A stretch of DNA of 64,000 bases from Leptolyngbya sp. Cla-17 (GCF_016807185.1 NZ_JAEVYN010000001.1:248001-312000), one strand, 5' to 3'. Positions 39,684 through 49,570 are shown, counted from the stretch's first letter. Notes: generated by a model not told the origin, from the sequence alone. A program made the numbers and translations.

Positions 39684-40457
39684 TCACCAAACTTTCCAAG
39701 GGGCTGTGCCATTTTGCCAGTAGCGTTCTAGGTCGGTTCTGTCCTTTAAAGTATCCATCGGTTGCCAAAACCCATCATGTTTGAAAGCCGAGAGTTGACC
39801 GAGGTGAGCCAATTTCTGTAGCGGCTCTTGCTCCCAAGTCGTAAAATCGTCGGCGATATAGTCGATCACTTCCGGCTCTAGAACAAAGTACCCTCCGTTG
39901 ATGTAGGCTCCGTCTCCACCGGGTTTCTCATGGAAAGCGGCAATCTGATTTTGCCCTTCAGCCAGGGCGATCGCGCCAAAGCGACCGGGAGGTTGAACAG
40001 CAGTTAGCGTTGCGAGAGTTTTTTGTTCTTGATGAAACTTGATTAACTCTGTAATGTTGATGTTGCTAACGCCATCACCATAGGTAAAACAGAATGTTTC
40101 ATTGCCAACGTGTTCGCGAACACGCTTCAACCGTCCACCCGTTAAGGTAGCTTCGCCCGTATCTACCAGAGTGACTCGCCAAGGTTCCGCTTTACCTGCA
40201 TGAATATTCATTTGGTTAAATCTCATGTCAAAAGTGACATCAGACATGCGAAGAAAGTAATTGGCAAAAAACTCTTTAATTACGTATCCTTTGTAGCCAC
40301 AGCAAATAATGAAGTCATTGATGCCATGAGCAGCATAAATTTTCATGATGTGCCATAAAATTGGCTGCCCACCTACTTCAACCATTGGCTTTGGTTTGAT
40401 GGATGTTTCCTCACTCAAACGGGTACCCAATCCACCAGCTAGGATGACTGCTTTCAT
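39684..40457 (-). CDS. rfbF: glucose-1-phosphate cytidylyltransferase
   Basis: 257 aa nucleotidyltransferase. AVILAGGLGTRLSEETSIKP with the signature Gly-rich loop and Lys, WHIMKIYAAHG, FTYGDGVSNI with metal Asp, and FHEKPGGDGAYINGGYFV. It makes CDP-glucose from glucose 1-phosphate and CTP. First gene of the presumed operon rfbF-rfbG-epimerase-oxidoreductase-glycosyltransferase. Confidence 0.94.
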   Translation of the reverse strand: MKAVILAGGLGTRLSEETSIKPKPMVEVGGQPILWHIMKIYAAHGINDFIICCGYKGYVIKEFFANYFLRMSDVTFDMRFNQMNIHAGKAEPWRVTLVDTGEATLTGGRLKRVREHVGNETFCFTYGDGVSNINITELIKFHQEQKTLATLTAVQPPGRFGAIALAEGQNQIAAFHEKPGGDGAYINGGYFVLEPEVIDYIADDFTTWEQEPLQKLAHLGQLSAFKHDGFWQPMDTLKDRTDLERYWQNGTAPWKVW

Positions 40458-40617
40458 AAGTTGATACCTTTACGACTTGTAGGTGAACTTGACACACCTA
40501 CTCAATCCTAGTTGCCGTACTTAGGCATGTCCATAAAGCAATGACGGGGTAACGCAGGTAATTGTAAAAAAATCAGAAAGAATTGAGCGAAGCGTCTGTT
40601 TCAAGCCGGAAATAAAA

Positions 40618-41538
40618 TCAGTTGCCTAAACAGGGTTGAAGAGTTGCCGCAACGGATTGAGCTAATGCATCTAGGTCATATCCGCCTTCTAAACCAAAGA
40701 GAATGTTGCGAGTGATTTGTAAACAGTGTTGAGTAAAAATACTGTAGTCTTCAGGCCTCAGGCAAATTCCGGCAAGTGGATCAGCTTGATTCGCGTCATA
40801 ACCCGCGCTAATGATGAGTAAGTCAGGTTGAAAGTGGGTGAAAAACGGGATGATTTGTTGCTCAAATGCTGATTGATATTGAGCGATAGCGCTGCCCGAT
40901 TGCAGTGGAATGTTTAGGACGTTGTTAGAGACTCCACGGTCATCAGCGGCTCCAGTGCCGGGATATTGAGGCGATTCATGCAAAGAGCAATAGGCAATGT
41001 TGGAATGAGTTTCGACGATCGCCTGGGTACCATTCCCGTGATGCACATCCCAATCCAGAATTGCAACGCGATCAGTGCCGGGTTGCTGCAACGCATAAAA
41101 TGCCGCGATCGCTGCGTTGGAAAACAGGCAGAAACCCATACCGCGATCGCTGAGAGCGTGATGACCTGGCGGACGGGCTAACACAAACGCTGGATTTTTG
41201 GTTTTGATGACTTGATCGATGCCATCTCGCCATGCGCTAACCGCTAACAGAGCAACCTCATAACTCTGGGACGACACAGGAGTATCGGCATCTAAATATC
41301 CCCCGCCTTGATCGGCTAATTGCTGCACAGTGCTGATGTAGTGCGATGTGTGCACTCGTTCAATATCTGCCATGATTGGACGAAGTGCGATCGGGGTCGG
41401 AATTTGCCAATCCAACTGATTTGCCCAAGGAGCTGCCAAGAGCACTTTTTTGATCGCAGTCAGACGGTCTGGCTTTTCGGGGTGGAAGTAGCCCGTTTCA
41501 TGCAGCAAAAATTCGTCGGAATAAATAACTGGCAGCAT
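40618..41538 (-). CDS. histone-deacetylase-family hydrolase
   Basis: 306 aa. VLARPPGHHALSDRGMGFC, AILDWDVHHGNGTQ (metal Asp/His) and ISAGYDANQADPLAGI are the arginase/deacetylase-fold motifs; GLEGGYDLDALA contains the C-terminal Gly-Gly-Tyr. Bacterial members hydrolyse acetylated amines (polyamines, acetoin-related AcuC-type or lysine). The substrate is not evident from context. Confidence 0.9.
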   Translation of the reverse strand: MLPVIYSDEFLLHETGYFHPEKPDRLTAIKKVLLAAPWANQLDWQIPTPIALRPIMADIERVHTSHYISTVQQLADQGGGYLDADTPVSSQSYEVALLAVSAWRDGIDQVIKTKNPAFVLARPPGHHALSDRGMGFCLFSNAAIAAFYALQQPGTDRVAILDWDVHHGNGTQAIVETHSNIAYCSLHESPQYPGTGAADDRGVSNNVLNIPLQSGSAIAQYQSAFEQQIIPFFTHFQPDLLIISAGYDANQADPLAGICLRPEDYSIFTQHCLQITRNILFGLEGGYDLDALAQSVAATLQPCLGN

Positions 41539-41601
41539 CGGAATTGGGGCATTTTGTAAAGAGCATAGCAGTTGGTGAGCAGTTCCACTTGGAGTTGCCT
41601 T

Positions 41602-42519
41602 TTATGCAGCTTTCAACGGAATTGTTCCCTGGTCAAAGACTTGATGGTTGGTGGCGATCGCCTGAATGTTAATGCGATCTTTAAATACCTCAAACGCTGT
41701 GAACCCATATCGAGAGACAGAATACTCTGTCCAAGGCGATCGCCCTACCGGACGCAAATGGGCACCGCCGTTTCCGGTAATTAAATAAGTCGTGCCATCA
41801 ATGGGTCGAGTGCGTTCATAGCTATGTTCATGCCCATTAATATAAAGCTGAACGCCATATTTTTTGAACACCGGACTCAAACTTTCAATGAATCCTTGAC
41901 TGCTGCCATAGACTCCAGAGGAATAAATGGGGTGATGTCCATACACAATTTTCCAAGGAGCAGTACTGCGGCTCAGTTCTTTTTCAAGCCACGGCTGCTG
42001 AGCACGCCAATCTGCGTTTACGTTTGTATCCAGCACAAAAAACTGCACGGCTTTATCTCGAAATGTATAGTAGCGTCCAGGCATATGAAAACCAGGATAT
42101 TGCACTTGGCGATCGCCATTGTCGCTACGGATGTCGTGATTGCCAAGACAGGCGCGAAAAACCACACCATTTTTGAGCAAGTCTCGATAAGGCTGCTCGA
42201 AGGCGCTGCCAATCTTGCCCATTTCTCCATTGGTATAAATGTTGTCGCCTGCCAAAACCACTAGCCTATAAGGGTTTTGCTGGTAGTAGCGGGTCATTGC
42301 GGTGGCAACTGCGGCTTGATCTGCGTTGCTGCTGCCCGTATCTGCGGTTGCAACAAAACGAAGCAATGGCTGGTTGCGATTGGCTGGCACTGACGCGATC
42401 GCTCCGCTGGAGTCATTCAGTTTAGGTGAGGGCACAGTATTAATCGAACTCAAAGCAGCTTTCCCTAGCCCAACTGCCGCTGCTGCTCCACCCAAAATTA
42501 GAAGATTGCGTCGTTGCAT
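41602..42519 (-). CDS. secreted metallophosphoesterase (purple acid phosphatase-like)
   Basis: 305 aa. N-terminus MQRRNLLILGGAAAAVGLG resembles a Tat signal. The five metal motifs are present: VATADTGSSN, VVLAGDNIYT, CLGNHDI, YGHHPIY and NGHEHSYERT. It likely acts in the periplasm on phosphate esters. The next gene upstream is also a metallophosphoesterase, same strand, 98 bp away. Confidence 0.87.
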   Translation of the reverse strand: MQRRNLLILGGAAAAVGLGKAALSSINTVPSPKLNDSSGAIASVPANRNQPLLRFVATADTGSSNADQAAVATAMTRYYQQNPYRLVVLAGDNIYTNGEMGKIGSAFEQPYRDLLKNGVVFRACLGNHDIRSDNGDRQVQYPGFHMPGRYYTFRDKAVQFFVLDTNVNADWRAQQPWLEKELSRSTAPWKIVYGHHPIYSSGVYGSSQGFIESLSPVFKKYGVQLYINGHEHSYERTRPIDGTTYLITGNGGAHLRPVGRSPWTEYSVSRYGFTAFEVFKDRINIQAIATNHQVFDQGTIPLKAA

Positions 42520-42617
42520 ATCAGCCTTTCAATTTCCTAATAATGAATGAAATTGCAGCGTAACACTGACGAAAGCACCCTGCAAAGCGCGATCGCGACA
42601 AAAACCTGCTCAGATCT

Positions 42618-43847
42618 TTAAGCCTTACATAAAGACGCACCTAAACGATTCTCACAGGTGGCACGTTCCTCTGCGGTCAGTTGACTCCATTCCACATCGC
42701 GCCGCAGTAGCAATCCATTCATGCCCGCCACATAGCGCGGCAGTTCCTTGTTTTCAATCACCTGCAAAGTTTGAATGTCGTAGGTGGTGTAGGTGGTCAA
42801 GTCGGGTGAGTCAAACTTCACATCCACAATGGTGATGGCTTTACGAGGAGGCTGCGTGCCATCTATGAAAGGGCGAGGTCCTGATCCCAAAATGCCCATG
42901 TGCAAAAACTGCATCTTGCCGCGATGGGCTGGGTAGTAGGTGTGGTGATGTCCGCTGATGTAAGTGTGCACTTTGTACTTTTCCAGCATGGCTCGAAGTT
43001 GCTCGGCATTATCCATCACGTCTCCTGCCTGATTGCGACCCACGGCAACCGAATAAAGCGGCAAATGCCCCAGCAAAATTCGCATCTTGGCAGACTGGGC
43101 TTTTTCACTAGCCAACGCTTTTTCAACCCAAGCTAGCTTTTCCTTAGGAATGTTGCTGGAAGAGCCATCCCAGACTAAAAAGAAAATGTCCTTGAATTCG
43201 TAGGTGTAGTAAAAAGGGAATTCAAATTTATCGATGAAAGCTACGCCGGGATTGTGCGCCGGATCGTTCCAATACTCAGCGGTGGCATTCCGCTCTCGCT
43301 CAAACAAAAACTTGCCAGAAACTCCCAATGCGCTGGATGAATCGTGATTGCCCACGGTGAAGCCATAAGGCAGCTTCATTTGGCGAATCGGTGCGGCAAC
43401 CTGTTTGTCAAAGGCTGCCCACATTTCCCGTAGGCGAGTATCTGTGAGAGTGGGGTCTTGTCCGGCAACCATGTCACCGCTGCACAGCACCATGTCTGGA
43501 TTCCAAAATGGAATTAGCTTTACGCCTTTATCCACTTCTTGGGGATAGGTTGTCGCGCCATAGTAGTCATTTAAGTCACTGATCACGACAAATCGGACAT
43601 CGCCACGGGGAGGATTGAACAAGCCTTTGGCACCAGCACTTGCCGCGATCGCCATTGTCTCCGGCGGAATCGAGATTGCGGCAGGTGCCACAGACTGCGA
43701 AACCGTTGTTGCATTAGACGGAGCTTGAGGAGTTTGAGCCTGACACGCGTGGAGGCTTACGGTTAGCCCAAGCCCAAGCACAGCAGCAAACAAAAGAGAG
43801 AAGAGCGATTCCCGGAGGGATCGTTTTACGAATCGCCAACGCATCAC
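42618..43847 (-). CDS. metallophosphoesterase with lipoprotein-type signal
   Basis: 409 aa. Signal segment LFSLLFAAVLGLGLTVSLHAC with Cys at a lipobox-like place (LHAC). Metal motifs: VVISDLNDYYG, CSGDMVAGQD, TVGNHDSS, LGHLPLYS and SGHHHTYYPAH. The first motif has Asp-Leu-Asn instead of the common Asp-x-His, so one metal ligand may differ. A role in phosphate acquisition is plausible, but there is no Pho box evidence here. Confidence 0.85.
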   Translation of the reverse strand: MMRWRFVKRSLRESLFSLLFAAVLGLGLTVSLHACQAQTPQAPSNATTVSQSVAPAAISIPPETMAIAASAGAKGLFNPPRGDVRFVVISDLNDYYGATTYPQEVDKGVKLIPFWNPDMVLCSGDMVAGQDPTLTDTRLREMWAAFDKQVAAPIRQMKLPYGFTVGNHDSSSALGVSGKFLFERERNATAEYWNDPAHNPGVAFIDKFEFPFYYTYEFKDIFFLVWDGSSSNIPKEKLAWVEKALASEKAQSAKMRILLGHLPLYSVAVGRNQAGDVMDNAEQLRAMLEKYKVHTYISGHHHTYYPAHRGKMQFLHMGILGSGPRPFIDGTQPPRKAITIVDVKFDSPDLTTYTTYDIQTLQVIENKELPRYVAGMNGLLLRRDVEWSQLTAEERATCENRLGASLCKA

Positions 43848-43904
43848 GGCACACCAGAAATTCCACGCATACCATACCGCATAAGCGAGTCGTTGGTTAC
43901 GTTC

Positions 43905-44531
43905 TTAGTTCATATTCATCGGTTCTGGCTGCAAGTAGCCAGCCGTTACGCAATCATTCAATAGCTGCTGGACAAATTCCCACAATTCAGGCGCACCTGC
44001 CGAAATCGGAGCCATGCGCTGGAGGACGCGATCGCGGGTAATGCCGTTGGCTTTCCAGGTGCCACCTTGAGTTTGCTGATTATTCAGCAAGGGTTGCAGA
44101 CGATCGAGAGAGCAAGCAAACAAAGCATCGGGAGTTTGCTGAGCTTCAAATTCTTCCCACAGCGATCGCAAGTCTGCTGCCTGATCCGCTGGCAATAAGC
44201 CAAATAGGCGATCAGCGGCTTGAGTTTCGCGATCACTCTTGCTAGCGTTGTGCTGCGTGTCATAACAGAAGGTATCGCCTGCATCAATCTCCACCAGATC
44301 ATGCACCAGCAGCATTTTGATCACCCGTAGCACATCTACAGGCATCGGGGAATATTCTGCTAACACAATCGCCATGAGGGCAATGTGCCAGGAATGTTCT
44401 GCGCTGTTTTCTCGACGGGATGCATCGGTTAGCCAGGTTTGCCGCAGCACAGTTTTGAGTTTGTCTAGCTCAATCACAAACTGAATTTGCTGCGCAAGCC
44501 GCGCTGTGTTAGTCCTGGGCAGATCGTTCAC
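43905..44531 (-). CDS. HD-domain hydrolase (YfbR/HDDC2-like)
   Basis: 208 aa, GTG start at 44531, which overlaps the map stop codon (GTGA). Metal residues: His in NSAEHSWHIALMA, the HD pair in LLVHDLVEIDAGD and a later Asp (SLDRLQPLLN). Family members such as YfbR are 5'-deoxynucleotidases. Co-translated with map. Confidence 0.88.
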   Translation of the reverse strand: MNDLPRTNTARLAQQIQFVIELDKLKTVLRQTWLTDASRRENSAEHSWHIALMAIVLAEYSPMPVDVLRVIKMLLVHDLVEIDAGDTFCYDTQHNASKSDRETQAADRLFGLLPADQAADLRSLWEEFEAQQTPDALFACSLDRLQPLLNNQQTQGGTWKANGITRDRVLQRMAPISAGAPELWEFVQQLLNDCVTAGYLQPEPMNMN

Positions 44532-45307
44532 ATGTCTTCGCCAGGATAGGGCGTGAGGATTTCTACGCCGTCTTCTACCACTGCGATCGTGTGTTCAGCT
44601 TGAGCAGAAAGCTTGCGATCAAGAGTGTAGGCAGTCCAGCCATCATCAGGATCTAGATCAACTTCCCAAGTACCTTCGTTGATCATGGGTTCAATGGTGA
44701 ACACCATGCCGGGACGCAATCGCAATCCTTTGCCGCGATCGCCATAGTGAGGAATTTGAGGAGCCGTGTGAAACACATTGCTAATTCCATGCCCAACAAA
44801 ATCCTGCACCACTGAAAAGCCCTGGGCTTCAGCATATTCCTGAATCACCGCACCAATATCGCCAACCCTGGCATTGGGTTTCACCGCTGCAATGCCCAGC
44901 CGACGGCATTCATTGGTTACCTCCACTAGCTTTTTCGCGACGGGAGCAGGTTCGCCCACAAAAAACATTTTGGAGGTGTCGCCATGATAGCCATCCACAA
45001 TCAGCGTCACATCAATATTTATGATGTCGCCTTCCTTAAGAATTTCCTTTTCATTGGGAATTCCGTGGCAAACCACTTCATTCACGCTGGTGCAAATTGA
45101 TTTGGGAAAGCCTTTATAGCCAAGGGGAGCGCTTTTGGCTCCATGTGCTTGGGTCCAGCGTTCTGCTTCGTCGTTTAATTCCAGGGTGCTAACGCCCGGT
45201 TTGACAAAAGCGCTGAGATGATGCAAGAGTTGACCTGCCAAATGCCCTGCGCGGCGCATTTTGTCAATTTCTCGACTAGATAAAAGGGTGATAAGTTCGC
45301 GTGCCAT
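44528..45307 (-). CDS. map: methionine aminopeptidase, type I
   Basis: 259 aa. Pita-bread fold with His in NEVVCHGIPNE, metal ligands D in IINIDVTLIVDGYHGDTS, H in FVGHGISNVFHTAPQ, E in FTIEPMIN and E in QAEHTIAV. Removes the initiator Met from nascent proteins. No N-terminal zinc-finger extension. Overlaps the HD hydrolase gene by 4 nt. Confidence 0.96.
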   Translation of the reverse strand: MARELITLLSSREIDKMRRAGHLAGQLLHHLSAFVKPGVSTLELNDEAERWTQAHGAKSAPLGYKGFPKSICTSVNEVVCHGIPNEKEILKEGDIINIDVTLIVDGYHGDTSKMFFVGEPAPVAKKLVEVTNECRRLGIAAVKPNARVGDIGAVIQEYAEAQGFSVVQDFVGHGISNVFHTAPQIPHYGDRGKGLRLRPGMVFTIEPMINEGTWEVDLDPDDGWTAYTLDRKLSAQAEHTIAVVEDGVEILTPYPGEDM

Positions 45308-45432
45308 GAAATTTATTTTATCGGGAAAAGTTCATTCTTGCTGAAGTTTGGCGGAAACTATCAAAACAGACTAAGGCGGCATTTAGTAGAATATTGCAAG
45401 CAAGGTGTTCCCGCCAAAGGTGAGGTATCGAA

Positions 45433-46266
45433 GTGGATGAGCTTAGGACGGCGTTAGAGTTGGCAACAGATGAAGAATTGCAGGATTTGACAGAGATTCT
45501 CTTTCGCCCCAGGTTCAATCCATTGGATTATCTCAGGAAAACAGACCCACTAGATATTCAAAGCCGCGATCGCGATGGCTGGCTAGACGCGCTGGAGGAT
45601 CGGTTCCGCTATCTAGCAGCGGATGGGCTGACGGTGATTAGTCAAAAGACTAGCCAACTTAGCTATCGACAAATCTTAATTCAGGTCTGTCGCCATATGC
45701 GTTTGCCCTACAAAATGTCGATGTCTACAGTGGACTTAGAGGCAGAAGTTTTTTTAGGGCTACTGGGACGGGCATGGAAACAGTTACCTGTGACAGAAAA
45801 AGGGGAGTTTACTATCCAGCTTAAACACTCCCTAACCAAGTCGCAACTGTTACCGCAATTGCCATTAACTGCACAGCAAGATCCGATGAGTTTGGTGGTT
45901 AAAGGTAGCACGGCGATTGCGGTTACGTCCGTATTGCGCCCCATGTTGATGCAGTTGATTGCTAAACAGTTTGCGGTTTATGTCGCCCGCTATCAAGTGG
46001 CACAAGCTGCCGCATTAAGTGGGGCGATCGCCGCCCAACTGCAAAATGTAGCACTGCAAACGGCGCGGCAAGGAATGGCATTGAGCGCCACGCGATATGC
46101 CACCATGCGGGGAGTGTTTGCCTGTTTAGGTCCCGCATTATGGATGTACTTTTTTGCAGATTTAGGTTGGCGATCAGTCTCCACTAATTACGGACGAGTG
46201 ATTCCTACTATTTACGCCCTTGCCCAAATTCGCTTAACCCGTACAGAGTGCTTTGAACTTGCTTAG
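45433..46266 (+). CDS. YaaW-family (UPF0174) protein
   Basis: 277 aa, GTG start. N-terminal LRTALELATDEELQDLTEILF and the region LRHMRLPYK/DLEAEVFLGLLGRAWKQL resemble YaaW-type proteins; the C-terminal half has two amphipathic or membrane segments (GSTAIAVTSVLRPMLMQLIA, then MRGVFACLGPALWMYFFADLG). No biochemical role is established. Its 3' end overlaps the open frame of the next gene. Confidence 0.72.
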   Translation: MDELRTALELATDEELQDLTEILFRPRFNPLDYLRKTDPLDIQSRDRDGWLDALEDRFRYLAADGLTVISQKTSQLSYRQILIQVCRHMRLPYKMSMSTVDLEAEVFLGLLGRAWKQLPVTEKGEFTIQLKHSLTKSQLLPQLPLTAQQDPMSLVVKGSTAIAVTSVLRPMLMQLIAKQFAVYVARYQVAQAAALSGAIAAQLQNVALQTARQGMALSATRYATMRGVFACLGPALWMYFFADLGWRSVSTNYGRVIPTIYALAQIRLTRTECFELA

Positions 46267-46315
46267 GCACCGGCTCAAAAAACTTCCTTCCTTTCAGGTG
46301 CATCCCGATCCATCC

Positions 46316-47617
46316 ATGCGATTTGCTTGGATGCTGGTGCAAGGCGGTTTGTTAGTGCTGCCGTTCAGTGCGTTGTTTGGGTGTGTGGGCATGATAGTAG
46401 CCGCGATCGCAATCTGGCGACAGCGATTCAGCCAAATCATGACATCCCGAATCAACCAAGGGTTTTCTCTGCTTGCGGTATTAATGGTGTTAAGCGCAGC
46501 AGTTGCCCAACACCGTGGAGATGCCTTTTTGGGCTTGTTTAATTTTGTGCCCTACCTTTTTTGCTTTGCAGGTTTGAGTCCGCTGATCCAAACACCTGCT
46601 CAACTCCGCCGCTTGGGGTGGGTGCTAGTGGTTCCATCTGTGCTGGTCTGCTTAATTGGCTATTTTCAAATGCTGATGTGCTGGTTGGGCTATCAGCAAT
46701 TTCTACATATTCAAGTGCTATGGATTGTGATCGACTGGCAGTATGACTTGAAAGGCACTCCGCCCGGTCGAATGTCTGCGGTGCTGACCTATGCAAACGT
46801 GCTGGCGAGCTACTTGGTGATGACGTTCGGTTTGGGCTTGGGCTTTTGGATTGAGGCGATTCGGCGCAGTCGGCGGTTGGGTATCAGCGTTTGGAATCAG
46901 GAAACTGCGGCTTGGGTGGGCCTGCTACTGCTGAATGTGGGAGCGCTGATTTTGACCAATTCGCGCAACGCTTGGGCGATCGCGGCAGGTGCTTGCCTCG
47001 CTTTTTCGATTTACGTCGGTTGGCGTTGGCTGATTGCAGGGGTGGGGTTGGTCGTGGGTGCAATTTTAGCAGCGGCTTTTGGCCCCACATCCCTACAACA
47101 GCCGTTACGAACCATTATTCCTACCTTCTTTTGGGCACGGGTGACCGATGAGCTTTATCCCAATCGTCCCGTTCCCACCCTCCGCACAACTCAGTGGGAG
47201 TTTGCCTGGTCACTCATGCAACAGCGCCCAGGATTAGGCTGGGGATTGCGAAACTTCACCCCGCTCTACCAAGCTCAAACAGGCTTTATCTTGGGTCATC
47301 CTCATAACTTACCGCTGATGCTGCTGGCGGAAGTGGGTATTCCAACAACCATCCTATTTTTGGGCTTGGTCGGTTGGGTCGTCGCCCAAGGAATTCAATA
47401 TTGGCGGGTATTTCCAGACCAATTAAAGGAATCGGGGCAACATGAGACGAGCGATCGCCTGATTTACTTCAGCTTCCTCGTCGCCTTTTGCAGCATTGCT
47501 ATCTTCAGCCTATTTGATGTCACTCTGTTTGATGCCCGCGTTAACATCATGGGCTGGATGTTACTCATTGGCATTTGGGGAATAGCAAACGCCGAAAAGA
47601 CGACCAGTGAAGTGTAG
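46316..47617 (+). CDS. IctB/O-antigen-ligase-like membrane protein
   Basis: About 433 aa from ATG 46316 (MRFAWMLVQGG); the frame is open back to TTG 46253, inside the previous gene, which is less likely. Roughly 10 membrane helices and a large periplasmic loop (FFWARVTDELYPNRPVPTLR, QQRPGLGWGLRNFTPLYQ, HPHNLPLMLLAEVG) are typical of Wzy_C/O-antigen ligase proteins. The cyanobacterial IctB group belongs here. Whether it moves a glycan or affects inorganic carbon use cannot be told. Confidence 0.83.
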   Translation: MRFAWMLVQGGLLVLPFSALFGCVGMIVAAIAIWRQRFSQIMTSRINQGFSLLAVLMVLSAAVAQHRGDAFLGLFNFVPYLFCFAGLSPLIQTPAQLRRLGWVLVVPSVLVCLIGYFQMLMCWLGYQQFLHIQVLWIVIDWQYDLKGTPPGRMSAVLTYANVLASYLVMTFGLGLGFWIEAIRRSRRLGISVWNQETAAWVGLLLLNVGALILTNSRNAWAIAAGACLAFSIYVGWRWLIAGVGLVVGAILAAAFGPTSLQQPLRTIIPTFFWARVTDELYPNRPVPTLRTTQWEFAWSLMQQRPGLGWGLRNFTPLYQAQTGFILGHPHNLPLMLLAEVGIPTTILFLGLVGWVVAQGIQYWRVFPDQLKESGQHETSDRLIYFSFLVAFCSIAIFSLFDVTLFDARVNIMGWMLLIGIWGIANAEKTTSEV

Positions 47618-47698
47618 GGCAGCGGCAAGTTTTGTAAGTCCTTTTGACTGGCTTTGCCAACGCATAGGTTGCCGTCAGGAAATTTTTGAGCGGCTCAA

Positions 47699-48379
47699 TT
47701 GCTAATCTCTAATCGCACCTTCAGTTCTTGTTTGCCAGTTACAATAGTCAGAAGTTGTTTTTTCACACCTAAACCTTTAGCTAGTAGGGCGTTCGTGGCG
47801 CAGGATCGATCCAATTCAACAGGTGGCAGTGGCAGTTCATACCAAAAAGTGGTTGCCACTACTCACTATGCCCTGCTGAAAATACATCCATCGGCATCCG
47901 TTAAGGAAATTCGGCAAGCTTATCGTGAGTTGAGTAAGCTGTATCACCCCGATACAACTACGTTGCCACCTGCGATCGCTATTGCTAAATTTCAGCAGTT
48001 GAATGAAGCCTATGCCACGCTAACGAGTGAAGAACGACGCAACGCTTACAATCTCAAAGTTGGGTATTCTTCCGTTTCGGTTGTGCAACCTGCACCCAGC
48101 CTGCACCAGTCGTCGGCTCAAAATCAGTCTGTGTCTTCCTCTGCCTACATCGATGCAACCGATCGTCCCCTGTCACCCGGTGAACTGTTTGCACTGTTCA
48201 TCTTGGGATTAACGTTTGTGGGTTGTCTCTGTCTGGCGATCGTGATCGGGCTAACCCGTGGAGATACCCTTATTCAACCGATTACTGCTCAACCTACGCC
48301 CTCGGCTCAGCCAGTGATCACTCAACCGTTTATCCCGGCTAAAGGTGGAATTGACTACGCTCTGCCAAAACAGCCTTAA
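47699..48379 (+). CDS. J-domain protein with C-terminal membrane helix
   Basis: 226 aa; the frame starts with TTG 47699 and an internal GTG (47794) could be the real start. The J domain (ALLKIHPSASVKEIRQAYRE, HPD in KLYHPDTTTLP, FQQLNEAYATLTSEERRNAY) would stimulate DnaK ATPase. One membrane helix follows (LFALFILGLTFVGCLCLAIV), so the J domain is probably cytoplasmic and membrane tethered. Confidence 0.82.
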   Translation: MLISNRTFSSCLPVTIVRSCFFTPKPLASRAFVAQDRSNSTGGSGSSYQKVVATTHYALLKIHPSASVKEIRQAYRELSKLYHPDTTTLPPAIAIAKFQQLNEAYATLTSEERRNAYNLKVGYSSVSVVQPAPSLHQSSAQNQSVSSSAYIDATDRPLSPGELFALFILGLTFVGCLCLAIVIGLTRGDTLIQPITAQPTPSAQPVITQPFIPAKGGIDYALPKQP

Positions 48380-48416
48380 CCTTTATTAATCAAGTTCAGT
48401 GAGAAACAGTTCTTCC

Positions 48417-48689
48417 ATGCCACTTCCTTCCGCAGATACGCCCCTTTACAATCATCCTCTTCCTGATATTGAACAATGGTTAGAAACTCAGGATTGCCAG
48501 CAAGACCGTGAGGATTTGCACTGTTGGCATATTGAACGGGCAGGCTGGAAGGCGGAATTGTGGCTGGATGTTGATCAGCTTAGTGTGCGCTACTTTGATT
48601 TTGGAGAAGGCGATCGCGCCGTGCAGCGATCATTTAAATACTCTCTTAGTCGCCACGACATTGAAGCCGCCATCTTCGCAGGACCCTGA
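48417..48689 (+). CDS. DUF3143-family protein
   Basis: About 90 aa from ATG 48417 (MPLPSADTPLYNHPLPDIEQ), preferred to the GTG at 48399. The pattern PLPDIEQWLETQDCQQ, CWHIERAGWKAELWLDVDQL and YSLSRHDIEAAIFAGP matches cyanobacterial DUF3143, of unknown function. It follows the J-domain gene closely and converges on uppS. Confidence 0.85.
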   Translation: MPLPSADTPLYNHPLPDIEQWLETQDCQQDREDLHCWHIERAGWKAELWLDVDQLSVRYFDFGEGDRAVQRSFKYSLSRHDIEAAIFAGP

Positions 48690-48738
48690 CCGGTGGCGAG
48701 TGAAGACGCGCTGTAAACTCAAAGCTCCCGGTCCAAAC

Positions 48739-49488
48739 TCATAACTTCCCAAATCGGCGTTCGCGCTGTTGATAGTCACGTAGTGCTTGATGAAATTGAG
48801 TGCGATCAAAGTCAGGCCACAGGGTATCCGTGACGTAAATTTCGCTGTAGGCCATCTGCCAAAGCAAGAAGTTGCTAAGCCGCATTTCACCGCTAGTGCG
48901 AATCAACAAATCCGGGTCACAGATGCCCGCAGTATAGAGATGGCGCTCAAATTGGGCTTCGTCAATTTGAGCTGGGTCAATTAATCCTTGCTGAACTTTT
49001 TGAGCGATCGCCCGACAGGCCTGAACAATCTCCTGCCGTCCACCATAGTTTTTCGCAACGGTAAACTGAATTCCCTGATTATTTTGGGTCGCCAGCACAG
49101 CCTGGTCAATCCGATTACGGAGAATCTCAGGCAATACACTCAAATCTCCTGCAAACCGGATTCTGACATCTGCACGAATTAATTCGTCCAGTTCTCGTCG
49201 CAGCACCCGTTCATACAACATCATTAAGAATTCAACTTCCTCCAACGGTCGTCCCCAATTTTCAGTCGAAAAAGAGTAGACCGTGAGTGCCTGAATACCC
49301 CAATCTTTACAACAGCGAAGCAATTCCTTTAAGACATCAGCCCCCCGTTGGTGTCCCCGAATCCTAGGCATTCCGCGCTGCTTTGCCCAACGACCATTGC
49401 CATCCATAATCACAGCAACATGTCTTGGCAAACGGTCTTGTAGAAGGTCAGTAGGCAGCTTTTGCAAGGCAACTGAGTGTGCAGTCAT
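48739..49488 (-). CDS. uppS: isoprenyl transferase (undecaprenyl diphosphate synthase)
   Basis: 249 aa. HVAVIMDGNGRWAKQRGMPR with the catalytic Asp, GHQRGADVLKELL, TVYSFSTENWGRP, and the C-terminal LIRTSGEMRLSNFLLWQMAY. Makes the C55 lipid carrier for peptidoglycan and glycans. It is downstream of cdaA on the same strand, an arrangement also with lysA. Confidence 0.95.
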   Translation of the reverse strand: MTAHSVALQKLPTDLLQDRLPRHVAVIMDGNGRWAKQRGMPRIRGHQRGADVLKELLRCCKDWGIQALTVYSFSTENWGRPLEEVEFLMMLYERVLRRELDELIRADVRIRFAGDLSVLPEILRNRIDQAVLATQNNQGIQFTVAKNYGGRQEIVQACRAIAQKVQQGLIDPAQIDEAQFERHLYTAGICDPDLLIRTSGEMRLSNFLLWQMAYSEIYVTDTLWPDFDRTQFHQALRDYQQRERRFGKL

Positions 49489-49570
49489 GGTTTCTCCAGA
49501 TTCAATTGTGCCCTAAGTCCAGTGAACCGCAGGCTAGAAAATTTAGGTGCGTTGATTGTCTCGTCTTTAT

